DNA of 64,000 bases from Deinococcus betulae (GTDB taxonomy: Bacteria; Deinococcota; Deinococci; Deinococcales; Deinococcaceae). The stretch's first letter is position 1. Each line of letters opens with the position of its first letter. The notes beneath the pieces are model-generated. The model did not search any database and was not told where the DNA came from. It was given only the letters and a program-made list of their open reading frames with translations. Shown one piece after another: positions 8,520-16,424 of the stretch. The DNA lies in NCBI RefSeq assembly GCF_020166395.1, contig NZ_JAIQXU010000002.1, forward strand, positions 186,001 through 250,000, written 5' to 3'. Made by a program: the position numbers and the translations under genes.

Positions 8520-8656
8520 GAGATGTTCGTGCGGGCGCCTGTAGGACAAGCAGGCTTAGCGACCTTCTTCCGTCCGGCAAATCTTTTCTAAGAAAGCGTC
8601 CAGCTTAAGCTGCCCTGGCCGTGATTGGTCATCCACGTGGCCGGCCTCACAGCACT

Positions 8657-9199
8657 TCAGAAAATACCTGCGTGCCCACTTAAATACCGCTCCCGCACAA
8701 TCTGCCGGTGATGCAGCTCATGCCCGGCAATAATGAAGCCTAACGCCTGCACCGTGAACTCAGTTCCGTTGGCGGTCACGCGGCGCTGCCAGTCTCCGGG
8801 CTCAAGGTGACGCAACAGATGCAGGGTGTTGTTCCGCACCACCTGCAACCCATCAGACAGCGCGTCTATAGACAGGTGCGCCACGTTCCAGGTCGCCGCC
8901 CAGGCCTCATCGTCATAGCCTGCAAGCGCGGTCTGATGGTCTCCACGGGCAGCCCGCAGCGCCCGGTAAGCAAAGACCCGCTCTGTATCCACCATGTGGC
9001 CGAGCACCTGCTTGAGTGTCCATTTGCCAGGTGCGTAGGCGAACGCCGCTTGCGCGTCTGTCAGGGTGCTCAGCAGCGCGCGGGTCTCTCCTATGTTCTT
9101 TTCCAGCGTTTCCAGAATGGGGGCGGTGTCAACCAGCGCCACATACGTTTCGTAGAACGGCGAGTAGTCCGAAGGCGCTGGGCGCGACGCAGGGCTCAT
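8657..9199 (-). CDS. DinB-family four-helix protein
   Basis: 180 residues from the ATG at 9199. The pattern fits the DinB/YfiT-type helical bundle: GKWTLKQVLGHMVDTERVF supplies the first metal-ligand His, and the C-terminal AGHELHHRQIVRERY supplies the other His pair. Members bind a divalent metal and many act as thiol-dependent transferases, but the substrate cannot be read. Deinococcus genomes carry many such genes. There is no ribosome binding site; instead TACGAT lies six bases before the ATG, as in leaderless transcripts. An upstream ATG at 9244 is less likely for that reason. Confidence 0.85.
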   Translation of the reverse strand: MSPASRPAPSDYSPFYETYVALVDTAPILETLEKNIGETRALLSTLTDAQAAFAYAPGKWTLKQVLGHMVDTERVFAYRALRAARGDHQTALAGYDDEAWAATWNVAHLSIDALSDGLQVVRNNTLHLLRHLEPGDWQRRVTANGTEFTVQALGFIIAGHELHHRQIVRERYLSGHAGIF

Positions 9200-9205
9200 G
9201 GCCGA

Positions 9206-9211
9206 ATCGTA
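9206..9211 (-). promoter_or_regulatory. leaderless-type -10 box of the DinB-family gene
   Basis: TACGAT on the minus strand, followed by six bases (TCGGCC) and the ATG at 9199. The -35 is not clear. Confidence 0.5.
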
Positions 9212-9370
9212 TCGCGGCGCCCTTGAATGGCGCGGCACTGGCATATCAAGACCGTTAGATGCTTTGAACAGCTGGCTGTCTGCTGGGGTTGTGGCGAGGT
9301 GTCGGAGAGGGTGATTCAGTCATAGACGCCCATTTCCAGCGACCTCGCCTGACTGTTGAAACAGCGCCCC

Positions 9371-9865
9371 TCACTTCCCTGAGAAGGTGAGTGCTGCCCG
9401 GCCGCTGAAGTTGTCCGTCACAAGGGGCACACCTGTTACCGCCACCTGACCACCCTTCAGCGTGCCTTTGTACACTGTGCCGCCCATAGACGTGAAGGTG
9501 AGCTGACCGGCAGCTGTGATCACGAAGTTGCCCACATCATTGGCCGTCTTTTTCAGGTTCTTCTCGTTGTCCATCCAGTTCCATTCCAGAGAATAGGTGC
9601 CCGTGTTGGGCTCGCGGGCCGTGGTGTTCAGGCGCAGGAGGCCTCCCGTGAGGCGCATCACCCGCTTTTCATAGGGCACGGTATTGGGCAGAATCCGGGG
9701 CAGCACACGGCCGCCAAACGCTTTCAGCGGGTATTTGCAGCTCAGCAGTTCGGAAATGGGACCAGAGCAGGTGGACAGCGGCGACGATGGAGCGGCCTGG
9801 CCATTCAGGCTCAGGGCTAACGCAGAGAAGGCGATGAGGGCAGCGATACGGGTCAGCGAAGGCAT
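9371..9865 (-). CDS. secreted protein of unknown function
   Basis: 164 residues with a Sec-type signal peptide (MPSLTRIAALIAFSALALSLNGQAA, cleavage likely after residue 25; the part quoted is the hydrophobic leader). The mature part is about 140 residues, beta-rich, with two Cys (in STCSG and LLSCKY) that could pair. No catalytic motif or family was recognised. The start is supported by TAAGGT six bases upstream of the ATG instead of a ribosome binding site. Its divergent neighbour is a small lipoprotein, and the two share a 141-bp intergenic region with a dyad at 9893-9928. Confidence 0.65.
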   Translation of the reverse strand: MPSLTRIAALIAFSALALSLNGQAAPSSPLSTCSGPISELLSCKYPLKAFGGRVLPRILPNTVPYEKRVMRLTGGLLRLNTTAREPNTGTYSLEWNWMDNEKNLKKTANDVGNFVITAAGQLTFTSMGGTVYKGTLKGGQVAVTGVPLVTDNFSGRAALTFSGK

Positions 9866-9871
9866 GGCGTG

Positions 9872-9877
9872 ACCTTA
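9872..9877 (-). promoter_or_regulatory. leaderless-type -10 box of the secreted protein gene
   Basis: TAAGGT on the minus strand, then six bases (CACGCC) and the ATG at 9865. A hairpin-capable dyad (CACAG and ACACC arms, 9893-9928) lies upstream, between this gene and the divergent lipoprotein gene. Confidence 0.5.
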
Positions 9878-10006
9878 GAGCCAGGGCAGTGACACAGGGG
9901 TGACACCTGGAACTGGTGTTCCTCTGTGGCCCCATTGTGCGTGCTCCAGTCAGATGGACAACAGAGCGTCACGCTGATGTCATCCCGCGCCGCGCATGCT
10001 CGCAGC

Positions 10007-10576
10007 ATGAACCGAATCCTGTCACTGACTGTTCTCACACTCGCCCTGGCCAGTTGCGGGGGCACAGCGCCGCTGCCTTCCGCACCCTTTATCGTCGGCC
10101 AGGTGGATGTCACTGGCCTACAGCCGGACGCCATCAGCCACACCGCTGTAGAGGGGGTGCCGCACATTCCTGTGCCGGTCGCTCTCAATGGTCAGTTTCA
10201 GCTGCCTCTGCCGGCCAACCCCAGCCCTGACGGCACGTTCTACGGTTCACCCCTGTGCAGCGGCACGGTCATCCAGAGCAATACGCAGGCGCAGTTTATG
10301 ACCCTGTCCACCGACCGGCTGCGGCTGTGGCATCACGGCACGCTTCAGGGCTTCGTGACCACGCGCTGGCTTCAGGGTGACAACGTCCAGACCTATGAAT
10401 ACGTGTATGCCACCCTGCCGACCATCGTCCGGGGAGAGCAACTGTGCGGCAACATAACCAAAACGTTTGCCCTTGATTACCAGCAAGGCTGGAATCTGGT
10501 GGAGTGGACCCTGACAGGGAATCATCTCACCCTCGGCAGTGTCGCCAACCAGCGCCTGACCTGGCGCCGGCCCTGA
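10007..10576 (+). CDS. small lipoprotein of unknown function
   Basis: 189 residues from ATG 10007 (MNRILSLTVLTLALASC), lipobox LASC at Cys17. An upstream in-frame start at 9926 would put 27 polar residues before the signal and is rejected. The mature part is beta-rich (PFIVGQVDVTG, YVYATLPTIVRG) with two Cys; no family recognised. CATGCT, one mismatch from TANNNT, stands six bases before the ATG, so this transcript may also be leaderless. The next gene on the same strand, also a lipoprotein, follows after 63 bases. Confidence 0.65.
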   Translation: MNRILSLTVLTLALASCGGTAPLPSAPFIVGQVDVTGLQPDAISHTAVEGVPHIPVPVALNGQFQLPLPANPSPDGTFYGSPLCSGTVIQSNTQAQFMTLSTDRLRLWHHGTLQGFVTTRWLQGDNVQTYEYVYATLPTIVRGEQLCGNITKTFALDYQQGWNLVEWTLTGNHLTLGSVANQRLTWRRP

Positions 10577-10639
10577 CCTGCGGGGACTGCCTGACCGCTT
10601 CTGCACACGCCACCTGTCCCAAACCATCCCCGGAGTGAT

Positions 10640-11176
10640 ATGACCTGCCCACAACGTTCTTTTCTGACCCTTGCCGTTTTGCTGAGTGCCTGCACGGCCC
10701 AGGCCGGCGGCGCTGAGCCGCGCACTCCCTTTGCCGTTCTGCGGCGGGCGGGCCTCTCTGAAACGCCGAGATTTGAACAGGCCCGCGCCTCGTTTACCGT
10801 GTGGCGCTGGAGCAGTCAGCCACCACTGTTTCTTCTCGCATCTTCAGAGGCGACGCAGCCCAGCAGCGCCGGGCAACTCCGCGCCTTTGAAGTTTGGGGC
10901 AACCTCCGACCACAGGAGAGCACTTCGTCCGTGCTGACGGCACTAACCCAGGCAGCCACGGCACTTGGGGCTGGGTGCCTTGGTCATCTCCCGCCCGCCC
11001 CGTTGCTGACGGCCCTCAAACAGGCGCCCACTTTGCCTGTCGGCTGGTCCCGGCAGTGGCCCGGCGGCTGGTCCCTCACGGTTCAGGCGGGGGCCACCGC
11101 AGGAGAACGGCAGGTCAAGGTGGCCGGCAAGTTGGCCGCCCACCGCAAGCCCAGTTGCGACATGCCAACCACCTGA
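10640..11176 (+). CDS. small lipoprotein of unknown function
   Basis: 178 residues from ATG 10640 with GGAG eight bases upstream. Lipobox LLSAC (Cys18) after MTCPQRSFLTLAVLLS. The mature part has no recognised domain; it includes FTVWRWSSQPPLFLLAS and a Cys in GAGCLGHLPP. It may be co-transcribed with the preceding lipoprotein gene. Coding is supported by start, signal peptide and the terminator that follows. Confidence 0.6.
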   Translation: MTCPQRSFLTLAVLLSACTAQAGGAEPRTPFAVLRRAGLSETPRFEQARASFTVWRWSSQPPLFLLASSEATQPSSAGQLRAFEVWGNLRPQESTSSVLTALTQAATALGAGCLGHLPPAPLLTALKQAPTLPVGWSRQWPGGWSLTVQAGATAGERQVKVAGKLAAHRKPSCDMPTT

Positions 11177-11277
11177 TTTCTTTGACCAACGAGGTGAGGG
11201 CACCAACCAGGAAAGCTGGGCACAGGTTCTCAAGCGGTCTGGCCGCCAAATTCCCAAGCCCACCGCTTCAAAACCGC

Positions 11278-11310
11278 GCCACCGGAAACCAGTTTGCGGT
11301 CTCCGGTGGC
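11278..11310. terminator. bidirectional hairpin between convergent genes
   Basis: 9-bp stem GCCACCGGA / TCCGGTGGC, extended by ACC/GGT across one mismatch, loop AGTTTGC. It lies between two convergent genes. The minus-strand read-out has a weak T run (GCGGTTTTG), the plus strand TTCTGG. Confidence 0.7.
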
Positions 11311-11342
11311 TTCTGGGTGGCTATTCTCAGCCTGGCACTCCC

Positions 11343-12383
11343 TCAGGGATTTTCAAGAAAGAGTTCCAGCGTTTGCCCGTAGTGGCTGTCATAGGTGAAA
11401 GCGGCCAGAACAATTAGGGAAGCCTTCTGTTGACCGCGCGAACTCAGGAGGAGCGGCTGCTTGACTCCGTTCAGCACCTGAGTCGCACTGACCTTGTAGC
11501 GGCCAAGTGGAACGTCCGGCATGCCATAGCCAGGCTTGTTTTTGACGCTAAAGGGCGCGGTGCTGCCCGCCGCGTTCGGGCCGTCCGGGGTGAAGGTGAA
11601 CTCAAGCTGGTCGTAATCCACCTCGACATTCGAATGGCTGAGGTAGGTGTAGACCTTGCCGCTGGGAGCGTTGCTGGCCTTGTAGGTAAAGTCCCGCACA
11701 GCCCCCTTGGAGCCGTCAAAGGGCGTGTCGTTGTCGGGCGAGAGGCGCACCTCAAAGGGCTGGCCGCCCACCTCGCCGCGCAGGTAGGCGCCCGCGTTCC
11801 AGGTGCCAGGCTGCTGCGCCAGGGGAATGCGGTAGCGGCCCTGAGCGTCCGTTTTGCCCACCGCATTCATGTTGTAAAAGGCGGTATGGTCGGCAAACAC
11901 CTCAACGCCAGCGATAGGGTTGCCCTTGTCATTGCGCACCGTCCCCGTCATGACATAGGCGGCCGCCTTGTCACTGCCTGCTGCTGTGCCTGAGGCCACG
12001 CGCGTCAACGTCATGGTGCCCGGCTTGCCCTTGGACCAGGTGTAGGCGCCATTCAGGGTATTGCCTTTCAAGGTCGCCTTGACGGTGTTCGTGCGGCCAT
12101 CGAAATACTTGAAGCTGTAGGTCACGAGGTTCCGGGCTGCGTCCCAGGTGCCGGAGACTGGAAAGTCTTTCTGGGCAAAGCGCGTCAGGCCAGTCACGCG
12201 GGTGCCCTGCAAAGTCAGGCTGACCTCCACATCGTAGAGGCCGTCAATTTTGCCCTTCCAGGCGCCGCTCAGGGGACTGGCCGGGGTGGTCGCCGCGAAG
12301 GCCACGCCAGTCCCAGTGGACAGGGCGGGAAGGGCGGCGGGCAGGGCGAAAAAGGCGACGGCGAGCAGGCGTGCATAGGTCAT
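11343..12383 (-). CDS. secreted carboxypeptidase-regulatory-like domain protein, paralogue 1
   Basis: 346 residues from the ATG at 12383, with AGGAGG ten bases upstream. Signal peptide up to about residue 30 (ends VAFAA). Residues ~33-130 are an extra beta-domain (SPLSGAWKGKIDG ... GTMTLTRVAS) absent from the paralogues. From ~145 comes the shared unit: a peptidase-associated-like beta-sandwich (YVMTGTVRNDKGNPIAGVEV, FADHTAFYNMNAVGKTDAQG) followed by a family-specific half (DGSKGAVRDFTYKA, LEFTFTPDGPN, VPLGRYKVSATQ). Such domains bind rather than catalyse; ligand unknown. Three relatives are at 15446-16138, 27797-28585 (broken) and 28680-29441, and this gene shares an upstream motif with them. 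Confidence 0.75.
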   Translation of the reverse strand: MTYARLLAVAFFALPAALPALSTGTGVAFAATTPASPLSGAWKGKIDGLYDVEVSLTLQGTRVTGLTRFAQKDFPVSGTWDAARNLVTYSFKYFDGRTNTVKATLKGNTLNGAYTWSKGKPGTMTLTRVASGTAAGSDKAAAYVMTGTVRNDKGNPIAGVEVFADHTAFYNMNAVGKTDAQGRYRIPLAQQPGTWNAGAYLRGEVGGQPFEVRLSPDNDTPFDGSKGAVRDFTYKASNAPSGKVYTYLSHSNVEVDYDQLEFTFTPDGPNAAGSTAPFSVKNKPGYGMPDVPLGRYKVSATQVLNGVKQPLLLSSRGQQKASLIVLAAFTYDSHYGQTLELFLENP

Positions 12384-12426
12384 GGTGGTGTCCTCCTGAG
12401 CAGGAAAGTGCGCTCTCAACACCCAG

Positions 12427-12460
12427 AGGATGCACGGGCCAGGATGATGGACCGATGGTG
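12427..12460 (-). promoter_or_regulatory. shared promoter motif, site 1
   Basis: Minus strand: CACCATCGGTCCATCATCC, nine bases, then CATCCT (one mismatch from TANNNT). The motif ends 58 bases before the start codon of the gene at 11343-12383. Matching sites stand at 16182-16216, 28601-28634 and 31808-31840. Confidence 0.6.
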
Positions 12461-12812
12461 CCCCAGCCTCATGCCATTTTTGTTTGGAAAGCCCGGCTGA
12501 TGGCTGCCCGGAACAAGGCGTCAGGCTGACTGTTCCTGACCGAATGAAGTCAGCAGTCGAGGGCCTGATTCAGCCATGCGGCAAACCTGGAGAGGAACGC
12601 GCGACTCTCAACTTGCCTTCCGCGCAGCGTCGTGGGGAAGTCCTGCCTGACGCCGGCCAGGCCATACTGCACAGCAGTCATCTCGCAGACTCTCTCTTCG
12701 GTCAGGCGTGTCAGTCTCTCGCTGGGGCCGCCTAATGCTGCTGACGACTCAGTGGCGACCCCGCTTACCGCTGACCATCCGCCCATCATGCCCCGCGCGT
12801 CACCCTAACGCC
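12461..12812. other. intergenic region upstream of the TPR gene
   Basis: About 350 bases between the divergent motif site 1 and the TPR-protein gene. No gene is supported; short open frames are neither preceded by ribosome binding sites nor recognisable. The promoter of the TPR gene was not resolved. Confidence 0.4.
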
Positions 12813-14921
12813 ATGACACGTCGCCTCACCCGGCCCCTGGCGCTTACCGCCACCTTCTTCGCCTCTTCTGCCCTGGCCGCCGGGTCCTGGGTATCACTGA
12901 GTGACCAGACCATCCTGGGCCCCGAAGCAGCAATGCGCGCCCAGGTGGCGAAACTGAGCGGCGAGGCCTGCAAGCCGGCCGTGCGTGATTTCAAGACGCC
13001 CGGCCTCGCCCCCACCAGCGGCCTGAACATTGACGAGGTCATCCGGTCACTGGAAAAAATGCTGGCCACCCTGGCGCCCGGCGACCCGGCCCGCGCAGGC
13101 CTGGAACATTCGCTGAAAATGGCACGTGAACAGAAAGAAAAAGGCACCAAGGTGCTGCCCCTGCCGGTGCGACGCGAGAAGGGGGCGATGACCTTCGAGA
13201 CGGCGCTGAAGACAGCCGAGGCGCTCGTGGGGACGCCAGGCCGCCAGGCGACGGGTAGCACCTCGTCGGACGTGGCAGCGGCGCTGGCCGCCAAGAGTCC
13301 CAAAGCCGCCCTGGCCCTGCTGCTGGCCGGGCACCGCGCAAAGCCCAAAGACCCGATGACCCTGGTGAACCTTGCGGGCGTCCTGACCCTGTCGGGGTTA
13401 CCGCGCGAGGCCATCGCCGTGCTGGACCGCGCCGCCGAGCTGGGCGGCACCCTGCCTGCGCCAGGTGGCGTACCGGGACAGGCGGTCGCTCTGACCAACC
13501 GGGGACACGCCTTCCTGGGCCTGGGGCGCTGGAGTGAAGCGCAGGCGCCCCTGAAACAGGCCCTGGCGCTGGCCCCCGACCTGGCCGAGGCGCGCATGAA
13601 TCTCTCCAAGGCCCTGCTGTGCAGCGGCGATGTGGCGGGCGCCACGCGCGAGCTGCGGGTGGCCCTGCGGCGCACCGTCGCCCCCGAAAACAGCGACCTC
13701 ATCGTGACTGAAGACACGCCCAACACGCACGGCGACGACCTGAAGCCGCGCGAGCAGGCCTCCACCCGCCGCGCCGCACGCACCCTGTTTGACCTCTCGC
13801 GCGGGGCAACCTTTGACCTGCCGCAGCTCAAGTTGCCGCGCGACCGCCGCGAGGCCATCTCGATGCATGGGCAATACGAGGCCCTTGAGCGCAAAGGCGA
13901 GGGCATTCTGAACGGCCTGCACGCCCGCGCCACGGCCGTCAATCTCTCTCAGGTGCTGGACCCAGGGGAGCGGCGCTGGTTCGAGCTGGTCAATGGGGTC
14001 ATTACCACCTCGGTCTTTGAGCCGGAGGTCTGGCCGTCGTACCAGTCGGCGTATGCGGCGCACTACGCGCTGCACAAGGCCTTTCGCCCGCTGTCCGATG
14101 AACGCAACAAGACGATTGAAGCTGGTATGAAAGCGCTGCCCTCGCCTCACACCTGCGCCGACGTGGACCGGGTCTATGACGACGCCTACCAGACATACAT
14201 GGACGCCCTGCGGCCTTACGTGAAGGCGCAGGAACAGGCGATGGCCCGCTTTGTCTCGGCGCGCGTCAAGTTCGAGACGGCGCTGGCCGCCAACCTGCCC
14301 GACCCCAAGGTGCGGGCCGCCAAACGCGCCGCCATCGAGGCCTCTGCCAAATCGTCTTTTTACGGCCCAGTGGTCTACGCTGCCGTCCTGCTCAGTGACG
14401 TGCCTGGGCTGTTCTGTAGCGGGCAAAAGGTGCAGGAGGTGCCCCTTGAGCTGGCCGAGTTGCCCACGCTGGACGCTGACCCCTGCGGCGGGCTGCTCTC
14501 GACCATGAAAATGAAGTCCAAAGTGCCGTCGGCCGCCCTCAAGGCGTCGGGACTGGGCCTGAGCTGGTCCCTGAGCTGCAAGAAGATTGACATCGAACTC
14601 TCGACGTCCTCGCTGCTGGGTACGGACTGGCTGGGGGGCTTTGCCCAGGCGAGCCTCGACTGGAACGGCAACGCCACCATCTTTACGGGGGTCAAGGCTG
14701 AATTCAAGCTGCCCAAAGGGGTGCCAGCCACCGGCGGGCTGGGGGCTAAGGAAGGCCTGTACATCAAGTTCAGCCGTGACGGGGTTCAGGACGCTGGCAT
14801 GCGCGTGGAACTCAAGGGGTCGCTGGGCGCAGGCCCAGACGCTTCGACCGGCCTGTGGGAGGGCAAGATAGAGCAGGAGTTTGGCATAGCAGCGGCGGTG
14901 GCCTACTGGCGCGAACGCTGA
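12813..14921 (+). CDS. exported TPR-containing protein
   Basis: 702 residues from ATG 12813, giving a Sec signal peptide MTRRLTRPLALTATFFASSA ending SALAAG. Residues ~165-310 hold TPR-like helix pairs (PKAALALLLAGHRAKPKDPM, REAIAVLDRAAELGG, SEAQAPLKQALALAPDLAEA). The central part (~330-560) is helical and unrecognised; the last ~140 residues are beta-rich (GLSWSLSCKKIDIELSTS, GGFAQASLDWNGNATIF) and may be a barrel or sandwich. Envelope location and a scaffolding role are inferred. No ribosome binding site is obvious. An in-frame start at 12708 would bury the signal peptide. A terminator follows. Confidence 0.75.
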   Translation: MTRRLTRPLALTATFFASSALAAGSWVSLSDQTILGPEAAMRAQVAKLSGEACKPAVRDFKTPGLAPTSGLNIDEVIRSLEKMLATLAPGDPARAGLEHSLKMAREQKEKGTKVLPLPVRREKGAMTFETALKTAEALVGTPGRQATGSTSSDVAAALAAKSPKAALALLLAGHRAKPKDPMTLVNLAGVLTLSGLPREAIAVLDRAAELGGTLPAPGGVPGQAVALTNRGHAFLGLGRWSEAQAPLKQALALAPDLAEARMNLSKALLCSGDVAGATRELRVALRRTVAPENSDLIVTEDTPNTHGDDLKPREQASTRRAARTLFDLSRGATFDLPQLKLPRDRREAISMHGQYEALERKGEGILNGLHARATAVNLSQVLDPGERRWFELVNGVITTSVFEPEVWPSYQSAYAAHYALHKAFRPLSDERNKTIEAGMKALPSPHTCADVDRVYDDAYQTYMDALRPYVKAQEQAMARFVSARVKFETALAANLPDPKVRAAKRAAIEASAKSSFYGPVVYAAVLLSDVPGLFCSGQKVQEVPLELAELPTLDADPCGGLLSTMKMKSKVPSAALKASGLGLSWSLSCKKIDIELSTSSLLGTDWLGGFAQASLDWNGNATIFTGVKAEFKLPKGVPATGGLGAKEGLYIKFSRDGVQDAGMRVELKGSLGAGPDASTGLWEGKIEQEFGIAAAVAYWRER

Positions 14922-14939
14922 GCAGGAAGGGCCGGGCAG

Positions 14940-14975
14940 GGAGGTCGCTGAAGAGAGGCGGCCTCCCCTTTTCTG
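14940..14975 (+). terminator. intrinsic terminator after the TPR gene
   Basis: 9-bp stem (GGAGGTCGC with GCGGCCTCC, one G-T pair), 9-base loop, followed by CCTTTTCTGTTCTT. Begins 19 bases after the stop. Confidence 0.8.
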
Positions 14976-15342
14976 TTCTTGTCAGTAAGCCGGGAGTAGA
15001 ACTTGAGGCTGATGGCACGTTCTCGTCAGGATGATGGCTCAGCTGAACACTGAACTTCAGGGCAGGTACGAAGACGACTCTCCCGTTGCACTTCTGACAG
15101 CTTTGGCTGGAGAGATACCGTCCACTTCACGAAGGCCGTCGTCTTACTGCTCAGTCTCTCCCCACGCAGCCCTCTAAATCCGCCTACCTCAGACACCCAG
15201 GGTGGTGGCTGCCTTCTGTAGGGCCCCCTGGGGAACGTCTCAGGGCCAGCAACTCCTCACAGCTAGAAAAGCCTGACCCTTCTGGGCAAAGGAGGCCCGC
15301 AAACACATACCCAAGCGAGAAGCGCAAGCATCGGCTGGCCGC
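14976..15342. other. intergenic stretch, nothing recognised
   Basis: Between two convergent terminators. No coding frame with a start signal, no repeat family member and no RNA gene was seen. Confidence 0.5.
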
Positions 15343-15370
15343 AAAAAGCCCAGGCTTCGGGACCTGGGCT
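15343..15370 (-). terminator. intrinsic terminator of paralogue 2
   Basis: On the minus strand, stem AGCCCAGG / CCTGGGCT (8 bp, 8-base loop) followed by TTTTTGC, 75 bases after the stop of the gene at 15446-16138. Confidence 0.85.
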
Positions 15371-15445
15371 GGACAGAGGAGGCGATTGGGGCTTCTGCTC
15401 GTGGTGTGAACCTCGTGTCCTTGACGCTTGCTGTGGCCAGAGCTC

Positions 15446-16138
15446 TCAGGGCAACCGAGTGCTGAATGACATGCGAATCCCGTACATATTGTTCTTGAAG
15501 GTGTTCACCGCTGAGGCAGCCCAGGTGTCGCTGCCCTCCGCCTGCACGAGCACCGGCTGACCGGTACTGAGTTTTGCCGTCATGCGGTAGCGGCCCAGCG
15601 GCACGTCTTTCACCACCGACGTGGTGGGGCGAATGACTAGCGCCTTGCCCTGGCTGCCATCAATCAGCGGCCCCTCGGGGGTCAGGGTCACGATCAGGTC
15701 GCCGTACGCAATACCGTCGCCGTGATAGACGTTGACCTGCTCGCCCAGCACCCCGCCTTCGTAAGGACCATTGAGTTTCCAGACAAAGTCCCGCACGGCG
15801 CCTGTGGTGCTCTGAAAAGCCGCCCGGTCATTCGGGTAGATCGTCATGCGGAAGCGGTCGCCCTGATAATTACGCTCCAGGGTTGCGCCGGGGCGCCACT
15901 TGCCCACGTTGTGGGGCAATTCAATGCGGTAACGCCCCTTGGCATCCGTCTTTGCCACCACGTTCATGTCGTAGTACACCGTGTTGTCGGCGTAGACTTC
16001 CACGCCAGGCACGGGCTGCCCTCCAGCGGTCTTGACCACACCCGTCATCACGTAGGGAACAGGCCTACTCGCGGCCCCCAGGGCCAGGCTGCCAAGTCCA
16101 GCAGCGGTCAACAGCGCCAGCGATGTCACGTTTTGCAT
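15446..16138 (-). CDS. secreted carboxypeptidase-regulatory-like domain protein, paralogue 2
   Basis: 230 residues from the ATG at 16138, preceded by GGGGAGA. Signal peptide MQNVTSLALLTAAGLGSLAL with likely cleavage near GAAS. The mature protein is the family unit alone: YVMTGVVKTAGGQPVPGVEV, YADNTVYYDMNVVAKTDAKG, then AFQSTTGAVRDFVWKL, LIVTLTPEGPLIDG, VPLGRYRMTAK. It lacks the extra N-terminal domain of the 11343-12383 paralogue and is closest in wording to the broken copy at 27797 (both have PHNVG and a YxxDMxV stretch). Function unknown; probably a surface or periplasmic binding protein. It shares the upstream motif with its relatives. Confidence 0.72.
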   Translation of the reverse strand: MQNVTSLALLTAAGLGSLALGAASRPVPYVMTGVVKTAGGQPVPGVEVYADNTVYYDMNVVAKTDAKGRYRIELPHNVGKWRPGATLERNYQGDRFRMTIYPNDRAAFQSTTGAVRDFVWKLNGPYEGGVLGEQVNVYHGDGIAYGDLIVTLTPEGPLIDGSQGKALVIRPTTSVVKDVPLGRYRMTAKLSTGQPVLVQAEGSDTWAASAVNTFKNNMYGIRMSFSTRLP

Positions 16139-16181
16139 TCTTCTCTCCCCGGACTGGCCAAGAGGCTGTCCTTGTTGGGGA

Positions 16182-16216
16182 AGCGTATGCAACGGGCAAT
16201 GATGGGCCGATGATGG
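16182..16216 (-). promoter_or_regulatory. shared promoter motif, site 2
   Basis: Minus strand: CATCATCGGCCCATCATTG, nine bases, then TACGCT (TANNNT). The motif ends 59 bases before the ATG at 16138, nearly the same distance as site 1 and site 3. Confidence 0.65.
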
Positions 16217-16424
16217 TAGATGCCGAGCTGAACCGAGAGCAGCAATCAGGAGGAGCCGCGCACCTTCTTACGGTTCCTCCTGACCACTCAATCACCTGAA
16301 CACGCTGGCCTTCAGGGCTGGGCTACTGCTGGCAGAGGCGACGCTGTTCCACCCACCTCTCCCCTATGCAGCGGTGAACAGGGCAAAGAGGAAAGTAACT
16401 TTCAGAGCCGCCTCAGCCATACCT

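Noticed and set aside
12484..12735. Short plus-strand open frame between divergent genes
   Set aside because: No ribosome binding site or leaderless box, no recognisable product, and no sign of conservation within the window.
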